DNA from: Sphingomonas donggukensis
GTDB taxonomy: Bacteria; Pseudomonadota; Alphaproteobacteria; Sphingomonadales; Sphingomonadaceae
Direction: 5' to 3'
DNA: 64,000 nt
Assembly: GCF_023674425.1 (NCBI RefSeq)
Contig: NZ_CP098401.1
Location: 868,001-932,000 of the forward strand
A program made the position numbers and the translations under genes. The notes beneath the pieces are model-generated. The model was not told the DNA's origin, made no database searches, and saw only the letters and a program-made list of their open reading frames with translations. Shown piece after piece: positions 36,691 to 49,478 of this stretch; within the stretch, counting starts at the first letter, position 1; each line of letters starts with the position of its first letter.

Positions 36691-37397
36691 CAGCGCAATC
36701 CCCCCATCAGCAATTGCAGATCCTTCCAGGCCGCTGCCTTCATCGCCGGGCGCTCGATCAGCGCACGGGGATGGTAGCTCGCGACCACGGGAACACTGGC
36801 CCCGTTTAGGTTAACGGCCCGCAAATTTCCTTGCCCCTCATGGGCATCCGTCCCGATCATCGCACGGCTCGCCGCCGCGCCGAGTGTCAGCAGGATGCGC
36901 GGTGTCGCCAACGCGACATGATGGTAGATCAGCGGCGCCAGCAGCGCCTCGGCCTCGGGCGCGATCCGCGCGGTCAGCGGGCGCGCGGTGGTGAGGGATG
37001 CGAGATAGATCGACGCACGGTCGCGCCCGATCGCGGCGAGCATCCGGTCGAACAGCCGCCCCGCTGCGCCGTCCAGCAGCGTTTCGCCCTCGGGAAAATC
37101 GACGATCACCATGACGCCCGACGACACGTCGCCTTCCGGTCCGATGACGGCACCGCGCCCGGCCTCGGGCGCCGCGTCGCCCAGCCGCCACGCGACAAAG
37201 GCGTCGAGCGTGTCGGGCAGGGCGGGCGCAGCCACTTCCGCTACGGCATCGGCGATCGGCGTTGCGGCCATCGGCACCGCCCGCGCCAGCCAGTCGCGCG
37301 GCGCATCCTCCACCAGCGTGTCGACGCCGGCGTCGCGCCACCATTCCAGCGTGCTCGCCGCCAGCGCGGTCCAGTCGGTGTGTTGGTCTGCCCCCAT
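36690..37397 (-). CDS. Uracil-DNA glycosylase-fold protein without Fe-S cysteines
   Basis: A 235-residue protein resembling family 4 uracil-DNA glycosylases in its second half: GRLFDRMLAAIGRDRASIYL, PEAEALLAPLIYHHVALATP, ILLTLGAAASRAM, and SYHPRALIERPAMKAAAWKD. Two oddities stand out. It contains no cysteine, so it cannot hold the 4Fe-4S cluster, and the motif GEAPG, which supplies the water-activating region, is replaced by VDFPE. It may be a degenerate or repurposed glycosylase, or a structural relative. ATG 37397 is the start. Confidence 0.75.
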   Translation of the reverse strand: MGADQHTDWTALAASTLEWWRDAGVDTLVEDAPRDWLARAVPMAATPIADAVAEVAAPALPDTLDAFVAWRLGDAAPEAGRGAVIGPEGDVSSGVMVIVDFPEGETLLDGAAGRLFDRMLAAIGRDRASIYLASLTTARPLTARIAPEAEALLAPLIYHHVALATPRILLTLGAAASRAMIGTDAHEGQGNLRAVNLNGASVPVVASYHPRALIERPAMKAAAWKDLQLLMGGLR

Positions 37398-37512
37398 AGC
37401 CCGGCGACTAAGCTCCCGCCTTGACGCAGCCGTCAATCTGCCCGAACCGCTGAAGGGATGAGTTGGTGCGGCGGCGCGACGACAGACGGTTGCCGCCCTT
37501 GGGAGACGGTGA

Positions 37513-39174
<1,662 letters not shown>

Positions 39175-40758
39175 CGCCGCGCTGGCGCTCGCCGGCGTCC
39201 TCACTGCGGGACCGGCGCTGGCCGACGTCGGCACGCCGCTGTCGGCGTATGTGAAGGCACGCGCGGCGGGGGCGGATGGCCGCGCCGACGTCGCGGCGGC
39301 AGGCTATGCGCGGGCGCTCGCCGCCGATCCGGCCAACGCGGTCGTGGCGGCGCGCGCCTACCGCGAGGCGCTGGCGGTCGGTGACATGCGGCTGGCGCGG
39401 GCGTCAGCGGCGGTGCTGGTGGCGGCGGGGGTCGCGCCGGCCGACACCGCGCTGATCGCGGTTGCCGATGCGGTGAAGGCGCGGCGCTGGGACGCCGCCG
39501 ATGCCGCGATCGCGAGGCTTGCGACCGGTACGCTCGATTTCCTGGCGCCGGCGCTCACCGCCTGGATCGCCTTCGGTCGCGGCGATGCCGACCCGGCGGC
39601 GGGCCTGGTGGCAGAGGGCGGCAATCCGCTGTCCCGTCGGTTCAACGACGAAAATCGCGCGCTGCTGCTGATCGCCGGCGGTCGCATCGATGCCGGGCTG
39701 GCGCTGGTCCGCTCTCTGCTGGTCGCGAGCGCAGGGAGCGTCGATTTCCGCCTCGCCGCCGCGCGATTGCTGGCCGGGCAGGGGAAGGCCGAGGCACGCG
39801 CGCTGCTCGCAGGCACCGATCGCACCCTCGCCGGTGCGCGTGACCGGCTGTCGCCGGCAAAGCCCGACGCCGCTTTCGGGATTGCCCGCCTCTACGACCG
39901 GCTGGCCGGCGACATCGCCGATGGCGAGGCGCGGTCGCTGGCGATTGTGCTCGCGCGCGCCGCGCTGGAGATCGACCCACGCGACGACCGCGCCCGGCTG
40001 GCGCTCGCCAACGCATTGTCGCTCGACGGCGCGCCGGCGCGTGCCATCGCCGTCCTCGACGCGGTCGACCGCGCCGGGGCGAGTGCCGACGACGCGGTAT
40101 CGCTGCGCATATCGGTGCTCAATCGCGCGGGCCGAAGCGGCGACGCTCTCGCCGCCGCACGCACGCTGGCGGCGGCGCCCGGTGCCGGCGCGACTGATGC
40201 TCAGCGGCTCGGCGACCTGCTGCTGGCCGCGCGGCGATTTGACGAGGCCGCCGCCGCCTATGCCACCGCGATCGAGCGAGCCTCGGCTGCCCCGGACTGG
40301 ACCCTGTTCCTCCAGCGCGGCGGCGCGCTGGACGAGGCGGGCCGGTGGGACGAAGCGCGGACGATGCTGAGCCGCGCGGTCGATCTCGCCCCGCACGAGC
40401 CGGTGGCGCTCAACTACCTCGGCTATGCGCAGATCGAGCGTGGCGAGAACCTCGCCGCGGCCCGTGCGCTGCTGGAGCGTGCATCCCGGCTGGACCCGGA
40501 GGATGCCAACATCACCGATTCGCTCGGCTGGGCCTATGTCCGCACCGGCGATATCGCGAAGGGTGTGCCGCTGCTCGAACGCGCCGCCCGCGCCGCGCCC
40601 GCCGACACCGATATCCAGGAACATCTCGGCGACGCCTATTGGTCGATCGGGCGGCGGTATGAGGCGCGCTATGCCTGGCGCGCGGCGGCGGTCTATGCCG
40701 ATGCCGACGACAGCGCGCGCCTGACCGGCAAGCTCGCGACCGGCCCGGTGCGCTGACG

Positions 40759-41589
40759 ATGATCGTGGAGGCTGCCCCCGCCAAGTTGAACCTTGCGCTT
40801 CACGTCCGGCGGCGGCGGGAGGACGGCTATCACGATTTGGAGACGCTGTTTGCCTTCGTCGCCGACGGCGATGTGCTGACTGTCGCGCTTGCCGAGGCCG
40901 AGAGCTTCACGCTGACCGGCCCGTTCGCCGGCGGCCTGATGCATGAGGGCGACAATCTGGTGCTGCGCGCGCGCCGCGCCTTTGCGGAGTCGGTGGCGTC
41001 GCTGCCCCCGCTGGCAGTGACGCTCGACAAGCGCCTGCCGGTGGCGTCCGGGATCGGCGGGGGATCGGCGGATGCCGCGGCGATGCTGCGTGCCTGTGCC
41101 CGCATCGCAAGGACAGGCGCGGACGAAGCGCGCCTGACTGCGGTTGCTTCGGCGCTGGGTGCCGACGTCCCGGCCTGCCTCGCCGGGGTTACCGCCATCG
41201 GCGACGGCCGCGGCGATCGGCTGAGCGCGCTCGATGGTTTCGCCGGCACGCCGGTACTGCTGGTCAATCCGGGCGTGGCGGTGTCGACCCGCGATGTGTT
41301 CGCGGCCTGGGACGGCATCGACCGCGGTCCTCTGCCGACTGGCGACGCCGCGACGATCGCGCGGGAGGGGCGCAACGACCTCGCCGTGCCGGCCAAATCC
41401 GTCGCCCCGGTCATCGGCGAAGTCATCGATGCGCTCGACCAGCTCGCCGGCACGACGCTCGTTCGCATGTCGGGATCGGGGGCGACCTGTTTCGCGCTGT
41501 TCGCCGACGCCGCGACGCGCGCCGCCGGTGCGCACGCGATCGGCGCGGCCTATCCCGGCTGGTGGTACCTCGAGACGGTGCTGACGTGA
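40759..41589 (+). CDS. ispE: 4-diphosphocytidyl-2-C-methyl-D-erythritol kinase
   Basis: GHMP-family kinase of the non-mevalonate isoprenoid pathway, phosphorylating CDP-ME with ATP. The 276-residue product starts EAAPAKLNLALHVRRRREDG, including the catalytic Lys and substrate region. It has the ATP-binding loop LPVASGIGGGSADAAAMLRA near residue 94 and LVRMSGSGATCFALF near residue 234. Confidence 0.95.
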   Translation: MIVEAAPAKLNLALHVRRRREDGYHDLETLFAFVADGDVLTVALAEAESFTLTGPFAGGLMHEGDNLVLRARRAFAESVASLPPLAVTLDKRLPVASGIGGGSADAAAMLRACARIARTGADEARLTAVASALGADVPACLAGVTAIGDGRGDRLSALDGFAGTPVLLVNPGVAVSTRDVFAAWDGIDRGPLPTGDAATIAREGRNDLAVPAKSVAPVIGEVIDALDQLAGTTLVRMSGSGATCFALFADAATRAAGAHAIGAAYPGWWYLETVLT

Positions 41590-41713
41590 GCGGTAACGCT
41601 TCGCCCATCTTTGCCGGCGATAACGACCTCAGCGGATCGAGCGCCGGGAGCGAACCGTCCGTCGATGGCCTGTGGTTTGCCCGCGCGCCATCCCCCGCCA
41701 CATTCGTGCCGCG

Positions 41714-42439
41714 ATGATCCGCGTCGATCGCACCGGCGAAGTCGCGACGATCACCATCGACCGCGGCGGTAGCGGCAACAGTTTTTCGGGCGCGGGCTGG
41801 GACGCCTTGACCGCCGGTGCCCGCGACCTCACCGACAGCGACGCGACGGTCGTCGTGCTCCGCTCCGCCGCGCCGTTGTTTTCCGCCGGTGCCGACCTGA
41901 CCGAAATGGCCGCGCTGATCGACGATCCCGCTGCCCGCGTCACCTTTCGCACCCGCATGCGCGCCGCGATCGATGCGGTGGCAACGCTCCCCATGCCGGT
42001 AATCGCCGCGATCGATGGCGGGTGTTTCGGCGCGGCGGTGGCGCTGGTCCTCGCCAGCGACCTGTGCATCGCCGGCGACTCCGCGCGCTTCGCCACCACG
42101 CCGGCAAAGCTCGGCATCGGCTATCCGGGGGAGGATGTCGCCCGCCTCATCGCGCGGGTGGGGCGCGGGCAGGCGGCACGGATGCTGCTCACCGCCGCGC
42201 CGATCGACGCCGACGAAGCACACCGCATCGGGCTGGCGGACGTTCGCGCGACGCACGCCGGGGACGAGGCCGACCAACTCGCCGGCGCGATCGGTGCAAA
42301 CGCTCCGACCGCGCTGCGCAGCCTGAAACGCACGCTGAATGACCCCGCCCGCGCCGACGCTGCGCTCGACTTCGACGCGCTGTTCGGAACGCCGGATTTC
42401 GCCACGCGGCTGGCGGCGTTTCACGCGCGGGCGCGGTAA
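41714..42439 (+). CDS. Enoyl-CoA hydratase/isomerase family protein
   Basis: Crotonase-fold protein of 241 residues. It shows LRSAAPLFSAGADLTEMAAL (oxyanion loop) near residue 51 and PMPVIAAIDGGCFGAAVALV near residue 95. The region where fatty-acid hydratases carry their first catalytic Glu reads GCFGAAV, and KLGIGYPGEDVARLIARVG carries a Glu near the second position. The true reaction is therefore uncertain. ATG 41714 is chosen; an upstream GTG 41672 adds a basic, non-homologous-looking segment. The 124 bases after ispE hold nothing recognisable. Confidence 0.83.
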   Translation: MIRVDRTGEVATITIDRGGSGNSFSGAGWDALTAGARDLTDSDATVVVLRSAAPLFSAGADLTEMAALIDDPAARVTFRTRMRAAIDAVATLPMPVIAAIDGGCFGAAVALVLASDLCIAGDSARFATTPAKLGIGYPGEDVARLIARVGRGQAARMLLTAAPIDADEAHRIGLADVRATHAGDEADQLAGAIGANAPTALRSLKRTLNDPARADAALDFDALFGTPDFATRLAAFHARAR

Positions 42440-42512
42440 CATGCGCGATCATGCGCTGGCACCGCGCGCAATACTCTTGCGTCCACAGGGCGTCTGACGA
42501 CATAGGCAGCGC

Positions 42513-44234
42513 ATGACGAACCGTTTCGACAAGTCCCGCCTTCCCAGCCGCCATGTCTCGGTCGGCCCCGAGCGCGCCCCGCACCGCAGCTATTATTACG
42601 CGATGGGCCTGAGCGAGGAGGAGATCGCCCGGCCGTTCGTGGCGCTCGCGTCGGCGGGGAACGACAGCGCCCCATGCAACACCACGCTCGACGCGCAGGC
42701 GAACGCCGCGCGCGCCGGGGTGGAGGCGGGCGGGGGGATGCCGCGCCGGTTCAATACCATCACCGTTACCGACGGTATCGCGATGGGGCACCAGGGGATG
42801 AAATCCTCGCTAGTCAGCCGCGAAGTCATCGCCGATTCGATCGAACTCAGCGTCCGCGGCCATTGCTACGACGCGCTGGTGGGCTTCGCGGGCTGCGACA
42901 AGTCGCTGCCCGGCATGATGATGGCGATGCTGCGCCTGAACATCCCGTCGATCTTCGTCTATGGCGGATCGATCCTGCCGGGCCGCTTCCGCGGGCAGGA
43001 CGTGACCGTCGTCGACGTGTTCGAAGTCGTCGGCAAATATGCCGCCGGCGCCTGCCCGTTGAGTGAACTCGAGGAACTGGAAAAGGCAGCGTGCCCCGGC
43101 GACGGAGCGTGCGGCGGGCAATTCACCGCGAACACGATGGCCTGCGTTGGTGAAGCGATCGGATTGTCGTTGCCGAACAGCAACATGGTGCCGGCGCCTT
43201 ACTCCACGCGCGAACAAATCGCCGCGGCGGCGGGGGCGCAGGTGATGGAGCTGATCGCGGCCAATATTCGCCCGCGCGACATCTGCACCCGCGCCGCCTT
43301 CGTCAACGCCGCCCGGATCGTCGCGGCGACCGGCGGCTCGACCAACGCCGCGCTGCACCTCCCGGCGATGGCGCACGAGGCGGGGCTGGAATTCGACCTG
43401 TTCGACGTAGCCGAGGCATTCCGTTCAACACCTTACATCGCCGACCTGAAACCCGGTGGCAAATATGTGGCGAAGGACATGTACGAGGCCGGTGGCATCT
43501 ACATGCTGATGAAGACGATGCTGGCGAACGACCTGCTCGACGGCAACTGCCTGACGGTCACCGGGCGCACGCTGGCCGAGAACATCGACCAGGTCACCTG
43601 GAACCCGGATCAGAAGGTCATCTACGACGTGAAGGCGCCGATCAGCCCGACTGGCGGTGTCGTCGGCCTTCGCGGCTCCCTCGCGCCGGATGGCGCGATC
43701 GTCAAGGTCGCGGGGATGACACGACTCCAGTTCGAGGGGCCAGCGCGTGTCTTCGACTGCGAGGAAGACGCCTTCGCCGCGGTCGAGGCGCGCGACATCG
43801 CCGAGGGGTCGGTGATCGTGATCCGCTACGAGGGGCCGAAGGGTGGCCCCGGCATGCGCGAGATGCTGTCCACGACCGCGGCGCTCTACGGCCAGGGCAT
43901 GGGCGAAAGCGTCGCGCTCGTCACCGACGGGCGCTTTTCGGGCGCGACTCGCGGCTTCTGCATCGGCCATGTCGGGCCCGAAGCGACGGACGGTGGCCCG
44001 ATCGCACTGGTGGAGGACGGCGACGCCATCCGCATCGATGCTGATGGCGGCACGATCGACCTGCTGGTCGACGACGCGGTCCTCGCCGATCGCAAGACAC
44101 GATGGCAGCCGCGGCTGAACGACTATCAGTCGGGTGCCTTGTGGCGCTATGCCCGCAACGTCGGCCCGGCATGGGCCGGCGCGGTCACCCATCCCGGGGC
44201 GGCGCAGGAAACCCATGTCTATGCGGATATCTGA
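42513..44234 (+). CDS. ilvD: Dihydroxy-acid dehydratase
   Basis: Iron-sulfur dehydratase of branched-chain amino-acid synthesis. The 573-residue product has [15 protein letters not shown] near residue 50, [20 protein letters not shown] near residue 129 and [20 protein letters not shown] near residue 195, placing the cluster Cys residues of the [2Fe-2S]-type enzymes. [20 protein letters not shown] lies near residue 470. It is distinguished from the paralogous edd by its length and these motifs; a sugar-acid dehydratase within the same family remains an alternative. It overlaps the following lipoprotein gene by 20 bases. Confidence 0.9.
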   Translation: MTNRFDKSRLPSRHVSVGPERAPHRSYYYAMGLSEEEIARPFVALASAGNDSAPCNTTLDAQANAARAGVEAGGGMPRRFNTITVTDGIAMGHQGMKSSLVSREVIADSIELSVRGHCYDALVGFAGCDKSLPGMMMAMLRLNIPSIFVYGGSILPGRFRGQDVTVVDVFEVVGKYAAGACPLSELEELEKAACPGDGACGGQFTANTMACVGEAIGLSLPNSNMVPAPYSTREQIAAAAGAQVMELIAANIRPRDICTRAAFVNAARIVAATGGSTNAALHLPAMAHEAGLEFDLFDVAEAFRSTPYIADLKPGGKYVAKDMYEAGGIYMLMKTMLANDLLDGNCLTVTGRTLAENIDQVTWNPDQKVIYDVKAPISPTGGVVGLRGSLAPDGAIVKVAGMTRLQFEGPARVFDCEEDAFAAVEARDIAEGSVIVIRYEGPKGGPGMREMLSTTAALYGQGMGESVALVTDGRFSGATRGFCIGHVGPEATDGGPIALVEDGDAIRIDADGGTIDLLVDDAVLADRKTRWQPRLNDYQSGALWRYARNVGPAWAGAVTHPGAAQETHVYADI

Positions 44235-44580
44235 CGGTCTGGCGCTCGGAGTACTGGTGATGCTTTCGGGGTGCGGGGCCGCCGAGCAACCTACGCCAGC
44301 CCCGCCGACCGAGCGCGTTGCGTGCGCAGTGGGTGCCGCCCCATTGGCCACCGACTGCACGATCGAGCGCACCAGAGCAGACGGCGGCACGCTGCTGACG
44401 ATCCGCCACCCGGACGGCGGTTTTCGCCGGCTGATGGTAAGCGCCGATGGTCGCTATCGCGCCGCCGACGGCGCGGTGCCGGCACAGGTCGTGCGCCTCG
44501 ACAACGGACAGATCGACATCAGCGTCGCCGATGTCCGCTACCGATTGCCGGCAGGGGGCGCGCCGACCGCGGCGCCATGA
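44215..44580 (+). CDS. Small predicted lipoprotein
   Basis: A 121-residue protein with a lipoprotein signal: hydrophobic [13 protein letters not shown], with Cys 20 as the lipidated residue (lipobox LSGC). The mature part has two Cys residues and a beta-rich segment ending [18 protein letters not shown] recognise no family. ATG 44215 overlaps ilvD, and an in-frame ATG 44221 is an alternative. Its stop overlaps the next start by ATGA, so it is co-translated with the NAD(P)HX repair gene. Confidence 0.8.
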   Translation: MSMRISDGLALGVLVMLSGCGAAEQPTPAPPTERVACAVGAAPLATDCTIERTRADGGTLLTIRHPDGGFRRLMVSADGRYRAADGAVPAQVVRLDNGQIDISVADVRYRLPAGGAPTAAP

Positions 44581-45950
44581 GGCGCGTGCCCGAACATGCC
44601 CCGATCGTGACCGCCGCGGCCATGCGTGCGGCGGAGGCCGCGGCGTTCGCGTCCGGCCAATCGCAGCGCGAAGTCATGGAGCGCGCCGGCGCCGCCGTCG
44701 CCGTGCAGGTCGCGCGATTGGCGGCAGGTCGCGCCATTCTGGTCCTCGCTGGACCCGGCAACAACGGCGGCGACGCCTATGTCGTGGCACGCTGGCTTGC
44801 GGAGCGCGGTCATGACGTCACTGTCGCTGGCCTTGGCGCGCCCACCGGTGTCGCCGCCGAGATGCGGGCGGCGTGGACGGGCGAGGTCACCGATCTCGAC
44901 ACCGTCGCGCCCCGTGTCGTGCTGGTCGATGGCCTGTTCGGTACCGGCGTCTCCCGTCCGCTTGCTGCCGACGTCGCGCGCGCGCTGGCCCGGCTGCGGA
45001 GGGGCGCCGCGATCACCATCGCCATCGATCTGCCGTCCGGCATCGCCACGGACGACGGCAGCGACCTGGAGGCCGCCGGCGCCGACGTGACGGTCGCGCT
45101 CGCAGCGCTGAAGCCTGGCCACGTGTTGGGCGACGGCGCGGGAGCGAGCGGGCATGTCCTGCTCGCCGACATCGGCGTCCCGGTCGCGAGCCACTGGCAC
45201 ACGCTGGCCCGACCAAGCCTGGAACCGCCGCCCCGCGATGCGCACAAGTTCACCCGCGGTATGGTCGCCGTGCTGGGCGGCGCGATGCCGGGCGCCAGCC
45301 GGCTCGCGGCGCGCGCCGCGATGGCGGCGGGTGCCGGCTACGTCGTACTGGCTGGCGAGGATCGCGGCGGGCCCGACGCGCTCGTCCACCGCACCACCGA
45401 CGCCGACCTGTTCGGCGATCCGCGGATAGGCGCCCTCGTCTGTGGCCCCGGCCTCGGTCGCGATGCCGCGGCCAGCGACCTGCTCGACCGCGCGCTGGCC
45501 TGTGAACGCCCTTTGGTCCTCGACGGGGACGCGCTGAGCCTGCTCGGCGCCGACGCCGCGACCCGGCTGCGCGGCAAGCACGCCATCCTCACGCCCCACA
45601 GCGGCGAATTCGACCGCATGTTCGGTGTGGGGCAGGGCAGCAAGATCGACCGCACGATCGCCGCTGCGGCGCGCATCGGGTGCACGATCGTCCACAAGGG
45701 CGCCGATACCGTCATCGCCGACCCGGCCGGACGCGTTACCGTCTCTGCCGCGGCGCCGACGTGGCTGGCGAGCGCCGGCACCGGCGACGTGCTCGCCGGG
45801 CTGGTCGCGGCGCGCTGTGCGGCGGGCGCTGCGGACCCCGCCAGCGAGGCCGTATGGCTCCATGCCCGCGCCGCGGCGCTTGCCGGAGCGGGGCTGATCG
45901 CCGATGGGTTGATCGACCATATCGGCGGGGCGATCGAGGAATGTCTGTGA
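44577..45950 (+). CDS. Bifunctional NAD(P)H-hydrate epimerase/ADP-dependent dehydratase
   Basis: Repairs hydrated NAD(P)H, epimerising R- to S-NAD(P)HX and dehydrating it. The 457-residue fusion has an N-terminal YjeF epimerase domain (LVLAGPGNNGGDAYVVARWL near residue 57, AIDLPSGIATDDG near residue 149). The C-terminal ribokinase-like dehydratase (from about residue 220) has VLGGAMPGASRLAARAAM, ILTPHSGEFDRMFG near residue 338 and ASAGTGDVLAGLVAARCAAG near residue 397. It corresponds to nnr/yjeF. The ATG overlaps the lipoprotein stop. Confidence 0.93.
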   Translation: MRRVPEHAPIVTAAAMRAAEAAAFASGQSQREVMERAGAAVAVQVARLAAGRAILVLAGPGNNGGDAYVVARWLAERGHDVTVAGLGAPTGVAAEMRAAWTGEVTDLDTVAPRVVLVDGLFGTGVSRPLAADVARALARLRRGAAITIAIDLPSGIATDDGSDLEAAGADVTVALAALKPGHVLGDGAGASGHVLLADIGVPVASHWHTLARPSLEPPPRDAHKFTRGMVAVLGGAMPGASRLAARAAMAAGAGYVVLAGEDRGGPDALVHRTTDADLFGDPRIGALVCGPGLGRDAAASDLLDRALACERPLVLDGDALSLLGADAATRLRGKHAILTPHSGEFDRMFGVGQGSKIDRTIAAAARIGCTIVHKGADTVIADPAGRVTVSAAAPTWLASAGTGDVLAGLVAARCAAGAADPASEAVWLHARAAALAGAGLIADGLIDHIGGAIEECL

Positions 45951-47146
45951 GCGAAACCATCCTGCGCGTGGCCGCGCGGGGCGACGGGGTGACCGAAGGC
46001 GGTCGGCATGTCGCCTTCACCGCCCCCGGCGACACCGTCAGCGGGGACGTTATCACCCCCGGTCCGCACCACCAGACGCCACCGTGCCGGCACTTCCCAC
46101 AGTGCGGTGGGTGTCAGCTTCAACATCTTGATGAAGCGAGCTATTCCGATTTCGTCGAGCAGCGGGTTCGCGACGCGCTGCACGCGCAGGGGCTGGATGC
46201 GGCGATCCGTCCCGCGACGATCTCCCCACCACGCAGCCGCCGTCGTGCGACCCTGCATGCAGAGCGGGTGGGGAAGCGCGTCATTCTGGGCTTCAGCGAA
46301 TCCGGCAGCCACGCGCTGGTCGACATCGCCGAATGTCACGTCCTGCTGCCCGAACTGTTCGCGCTCGTCGCGCCGCTGCGCGTGATGCTGGCCAACGTCC
46401 TGAAGGCGAAGGGGCGGACCGATATCCACCTCGCCGCGATCGACCAGGGCGTCGATCTGCTTATCGGCGGGCCGGCCCACGACACGCTTGCTGCCGCCGA
46501 GGCACTGACCGAGTTCGCGATCAAGCACCGACTGGCCCGCGTATCGATCGACGAGGGGCTGGGCTATGAAACGCGGTGGGAGCCCGAACCCGCGACGATC
46601 ACGCTGGGCGGCGTGCCGGTGGCGGTGCCGCCCGCGGCGTTCCTCCAGGCGACGGCGCATGGGGAAGCCGCGCTGCTCACCGCGGTGCGTGAGGCGATCG
46701 GGCCGGCGCGGCTGACCGCCGACCTGTTCGCCGGACTCGGCACTTTCGCGCTGTCACTGCCGGGCAAGGTGTACGCTGGAGAGGCGGCGCGCGATGCGAT
46801 CCTTGCGCTGAAGTCGGCGGCGTCGATGGCGGGGCGCGCGGTCTTCGCCGAGCATCGCGACCTGTTCCGTCGCCCGCTGACCACCGCCGAACTCGACCGG
46901 TTCGAGGCCGTCGTCCTCGACCCGCCCCGCGCGGGCGCGCGCGACCAGATCGTCAACCTGGCGCCCGCCCGCGTGCCGCGCATCGCTTATGTTTCCTGTA
47001 ATCCCAGCAGCTTTGCGCGTGATGCGAAGCTGTTGTGTGAAGGCGGCTACCGGCTCGATTGGGTCCAGCCTGTCGGGCAATTCATCTGGTCGACGCATGT
47101 CGAACTCGCCGCGGCCTTCAGTCGGCCGGATAATCCGCAGCCATGA
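45941..47146 (+). CDS. RNA uracil-C5 methyltransferase (RlmD/TrmA superfamily)
   Basis: SAM-dependent m5U methyltransferase acting on 23S rRNA or tRNA. The 401-residue product has Fe-S cysteines in [15 protein letters not shown] near residue 49, typical of RumA/RlmD. The C-terminal methyltransferase domain has [14 protein letters not shown] for SAM binding, [13 protein letters not shown], and the nucleophilic Cys in [14 protein letters not shown] near residue 349. ATG 45941 overlaps the upstream stop by ten bases. Its 3' end overlaps the converging truA by 29 bases. Which uracil it targets is not clear. Confidence 0.9.
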   Translation: MSVSETILRVAARGDGVTEGGRHVAFTAPGDTVSGDVITPGPHHQTPPCRHFPQCGGCQLQHLDEASYSDFVEQRVRDALHAQGLDAAIRPATISPPRSRRRATLHAERVGKRVILGFSESGSHALVDIAECHVLLPELFALVAPLRVMLANVLKAKGRTDIHLAAIDQGVDLLIGGPAHDTLAAAEALTEFAIKHRLARVSIDEGLGYETRWEPEPATITLGGVPVAVPPAAFLQATAHGEAALLTAVREAIGPARLTADLFAGLGTFALSLPGKVYAGEAARDAILALKSAASMAGRAVFAEHRDLFRRPLTTAELDRFEAVVLDPPRAGARDQIVNLAPARVPRIAYVSCNPSSFARDAKLLCEGGYRLDWVQPVGQFIWSTHVELAAAFSRPDNPQP

Positions 47147-47864
47147 AGTAGAGCCCGTCGGGCGGCGCGTTCAGTCCGAGCGCGTCGCGATCGCGCGCTT
47201 CGAGCGCGGCGCGCATGTCATCGGGCGTCCACCTCCCCTCACCGACCAGCGCGAGGCAACCGACCATCGATCGCACCTGATGATGCAGGAATGATCGCGC
47301 CGATGCCGAAACGACGATACGGTCGCCACTCTGCACGACGTCGAGCCGGTCGAGCGTACGGAGTGGACTGTCGGCCTGGCAATGCGCCGATCGAAAGGTG
47401 GTGAAATCATGCCGCCCGACCAGATGCACCGCCCCCGCCGCCATCGCCGCCGCATCGAGCGGACGGGCGACGTGCCACGCCAGCCCCTTCTCCCACGTCG
47501 GTGGCGCGCGGCGATTAACGATATGATATTCATAATGCCGCGCAAGACACGAGAAACGCGCATGAAAATCGTCCGGCACCGTCACGCAATCGAGGATCGC
47601 AACCGGCGCGGGGCGGAGCAGCGCGTTCAGCGCCTCCATCAGCCGGAACGCGGTCACCGGCCTGGCGATATCGAGGTGCGCGCGCATCCCCCGCGCATGC
47701 ACGCCGGCGTCGGTGCGTCCCGCGGCATGGACGACCACCGCCTCCCCGGTCATCGCCGCCGCCGCCGCCTCGATCGCCGCTTGCACGCTGGCCCCGTGCT
47801 TCTGACGCTGCCACCCCATGAACGGGCGCCCGTCATATTCGATGGTCAGCGCAAAGCGAGTCAC
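47118..47864 (-). CDS. truA: tRNA pseudouridine synthase A
   Basis: Makes pseudouridine at positions 38-40 of tRNA anticodon arms. The 248-residue product begins [20 protein letters not shown], has the catalytic Asp in [15 protein letters not shown] near residue 52, and has [20 protein letters not shown] near residue 196. GTG 47864 overlaps the fmt stop as GTGA, so the two genes are translationally coupled. Confidence 0.94.
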   Translation of the reverse strand: MTRFALTIEYDGRPFMGWQRQKHGASVQAAIEAAAAAMTGEAVVVHAAGRTDAGVHARGMRAHLDIARPVTAFRLMEALNALLRPAPVAILDCVTVPDDFHARFSCLARHYEYHIVNRRAPPTWEKGLAWHVARPLDAAAMAAGAVHLVGRHDFTTFRSAHCQADSPLRTLDRLDVVQSGDRIVVSASARSFLHHQVRSMVGCLALVGEGRWTPDDMRAALEARDRDALGLNAPPDGLYFMAADYPAD

Positions 47865-48775
47865 AGGCGGGTGCCGCGCGGAATTGGAAACCCGTGAAGC
47901 AGTTCGTCCACGCCCATCTCGCCACGTCCGGCGCGTTGCAAGCGGTGCGGGCGGATCGCGCCGCTGCCGCATGCGATGAGCAGGCGATCGTCAAGCACGA
48001 CGCCGGGGGCCGCCGCTTGCGGATCGATCTCCTCGATATCGGCGCGCAGTATCTTGATGCGCTCGCCCGACAGTTCGAAGAACGCGCCGGGCGCCGGGTG
48101 AAACGCGTCGATCTGGCGGTCGATCTGCTCGGCGGACTGGGTGAAGTCGATCCGCGCCTCCGCCTTGTCGATCTTGGCGGCATAGGTAACGCCCTCTGCC
48201 GGCTGCGGCACCGGCGGGTGGCCATCGAGATCGGCCAGCACGCTCACCATCAGCGCCGCACCCATGTCTGCGAGTTCCCGCGTCAGATCGCCTGTGGTCT
48301 TGCCCGAGCACCGCGTGTGCGCCTCCGCGCGCACCGGCCCGGTATCCAGCCCGGCCTCCATCTGCATGATCCCGACCCCGGTCTCGGCGTCGCCGGCCAG
48401 GATCGCGCGATGGATCGGCGCCGCCCCGCGCCACCGTGGCAACAGCGATCCGTGGATGTTCAGGCATCCGTAGCGCGGCATGTCGAGCACCGCCTGCGGC
48501 AGGATGAGGCCGTAAGCAGCGACGACCGCGACGTCCGCGTCCCACGCGGCAAACTCCGCCTGCGCCTCAGCCCCGCGCAGCGACACCGGCGTCCGCACCG
48601 CAATGCCCAGCGCCTCGGCGCGCGCCTGCACCGACGACGGCACCAGCGCCCGCCCTCGCCGCCCGCCGGGGCGGGGGGGCTGGCTGTACGCCGCGACGAC
48701 GTCGTGTCCGGCCGTGACCAGCGCGTCGAGCGCCGGTACCGCGAATTCGGGCGTTCCCATGAAGACGATCCGCAT
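47861..48775 (-). CDS. fmt: Methionyl-tRNA formyltransferase
   Basis: Formylates initiator Met-tRNA using 10-formyl-tetrahydrofolate. The 304-residue product starts [20 protein letters not shown]. The catalytic region [20 protein letters not shown] near residue 107 holds the Asn and His, with [14 protein letters not shown] following and a C-terminal OB-like domain from about residue 207. It belongs with truA in one minus-strand unit. def, which removes the formyl group, lies nearby on the other strand, as is common. Confidence 0.95.
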   Translation of the reverse strand: MRIVFMGTPEFAVPALDALVTAGHDVVAAYSQPPRPGGRRGRALVPSSVQARAEALGIAVRTPVSLRGAEAQAEFAAWDADVAVVAAYGLILPQAVLDMPRYGCLNIHGSLLPRWRGAAPIHRAILAGDAETGVGIMQMEAGLDTGPVRAEAHTRCSGKTTGDLTRELADMGAALMVSVLADLDGHPPVPQPAEGVTYAAKIDKAEARIDFTQSAEQIDRQIDAFHPAPGAFFELSGERIKILRADIEEIDPQAAAPGVVLDDRLLIACGSGAIRPHRLQRAGRGEMGVDELLHGFPIPRGTRL

Positions 48776-48829
48776 GCGCTCGCTTCGACACGCTGGCGCC
48801 CGCCCGCGCAACCCCCTATCTGTTCCCGC

Positions 48830-49435
48830 ATGGCATCCCCCGAGATCGAGGCATTGTCGCTGGCGCTGTCGCGGCTTCCGGGGCTTGGCCCCCGTTCGGC
48901 GCGTCGCGCGGTACTCCACCTGCTGAAGCGCCGCGAGTCGGCGCTCGCCCCGTTGCTCTCGGCGCTGGCGGCGGTCGACGAGCGGCTGGCGACCTGCAGC
49001 ATCTGCGGGAATGTCGACACGTCGGATCCGTGTGCGATCTGCACCGATCCGCGCCGCGACGCGCGGTCGCTATGCGTGGTCGAGGAAGTCGCCGACCTGT
49101 GGGCGCTCGACCGCGCGCGACTGTTTCCGGGGCGCTTCCATGTGCTGGGCGGGCGGCTGTCCGCGCTGGAGGGGGTGCGGCCCGAGGATCTCGGCATCGA
49201 CACGCTTGTCCGCCGTATCTCCGACGGCGGCATTGACGAGGTCGTGTTGGCGATGAACGCGACGCTGGAGGGTCAGACGACCGCGCATTACGTCGCCGAG
49301 CGGATCGAGGCGTATCCGGTGCGCGTCACCCAGCTTGCCCACGGCCTGCCGGTCGGCGGGGAGCTCGATTATCTCGACGAGGGGACGCTGGCGCAGGCTT
49401 TGCGCGCGCGCCGCCCGCTCGCGTCCGCCACCTGA
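48830..49435 (+). CDS. recR: Recombination mediator RecR
   Basis: Works with RecO (and RecF) to load RecA on single-stranded DNA gaps. The 201-residue product has an N-terminal helix-hairpin-helix ([20 protein letters not shown]), a four-Cys zinc finger ([16 protein letters not shown], near residue 57), a Toprim domain ([14 protein letters not shown]) and a C-terminal Walker-B-like/helix region with [19 protein letters not shown]. Confidence 0.95.
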   Translation: MASPEIEALSLALSRLPGLGPRSARRAVLHLLKRRESALAPLLSALAAVDERLATCSICGNVDTSDPCAICTDPRRDARSLCVVEEVADLWALDRARLFPGRFHVLGGRLSALEGVRPEDLGIDTLVRRISDGGIDEVVLAMNATLEGQTTAHYVAERIEAYPVRVTQLAHGLPVGGELDYLDEGTLAQALRARRPLASAT

Positions 49436-49478
49436 ACCGTCTTGCCTGTCGCGGGGCGAGGGCGTAGCCGCTTTCGCC

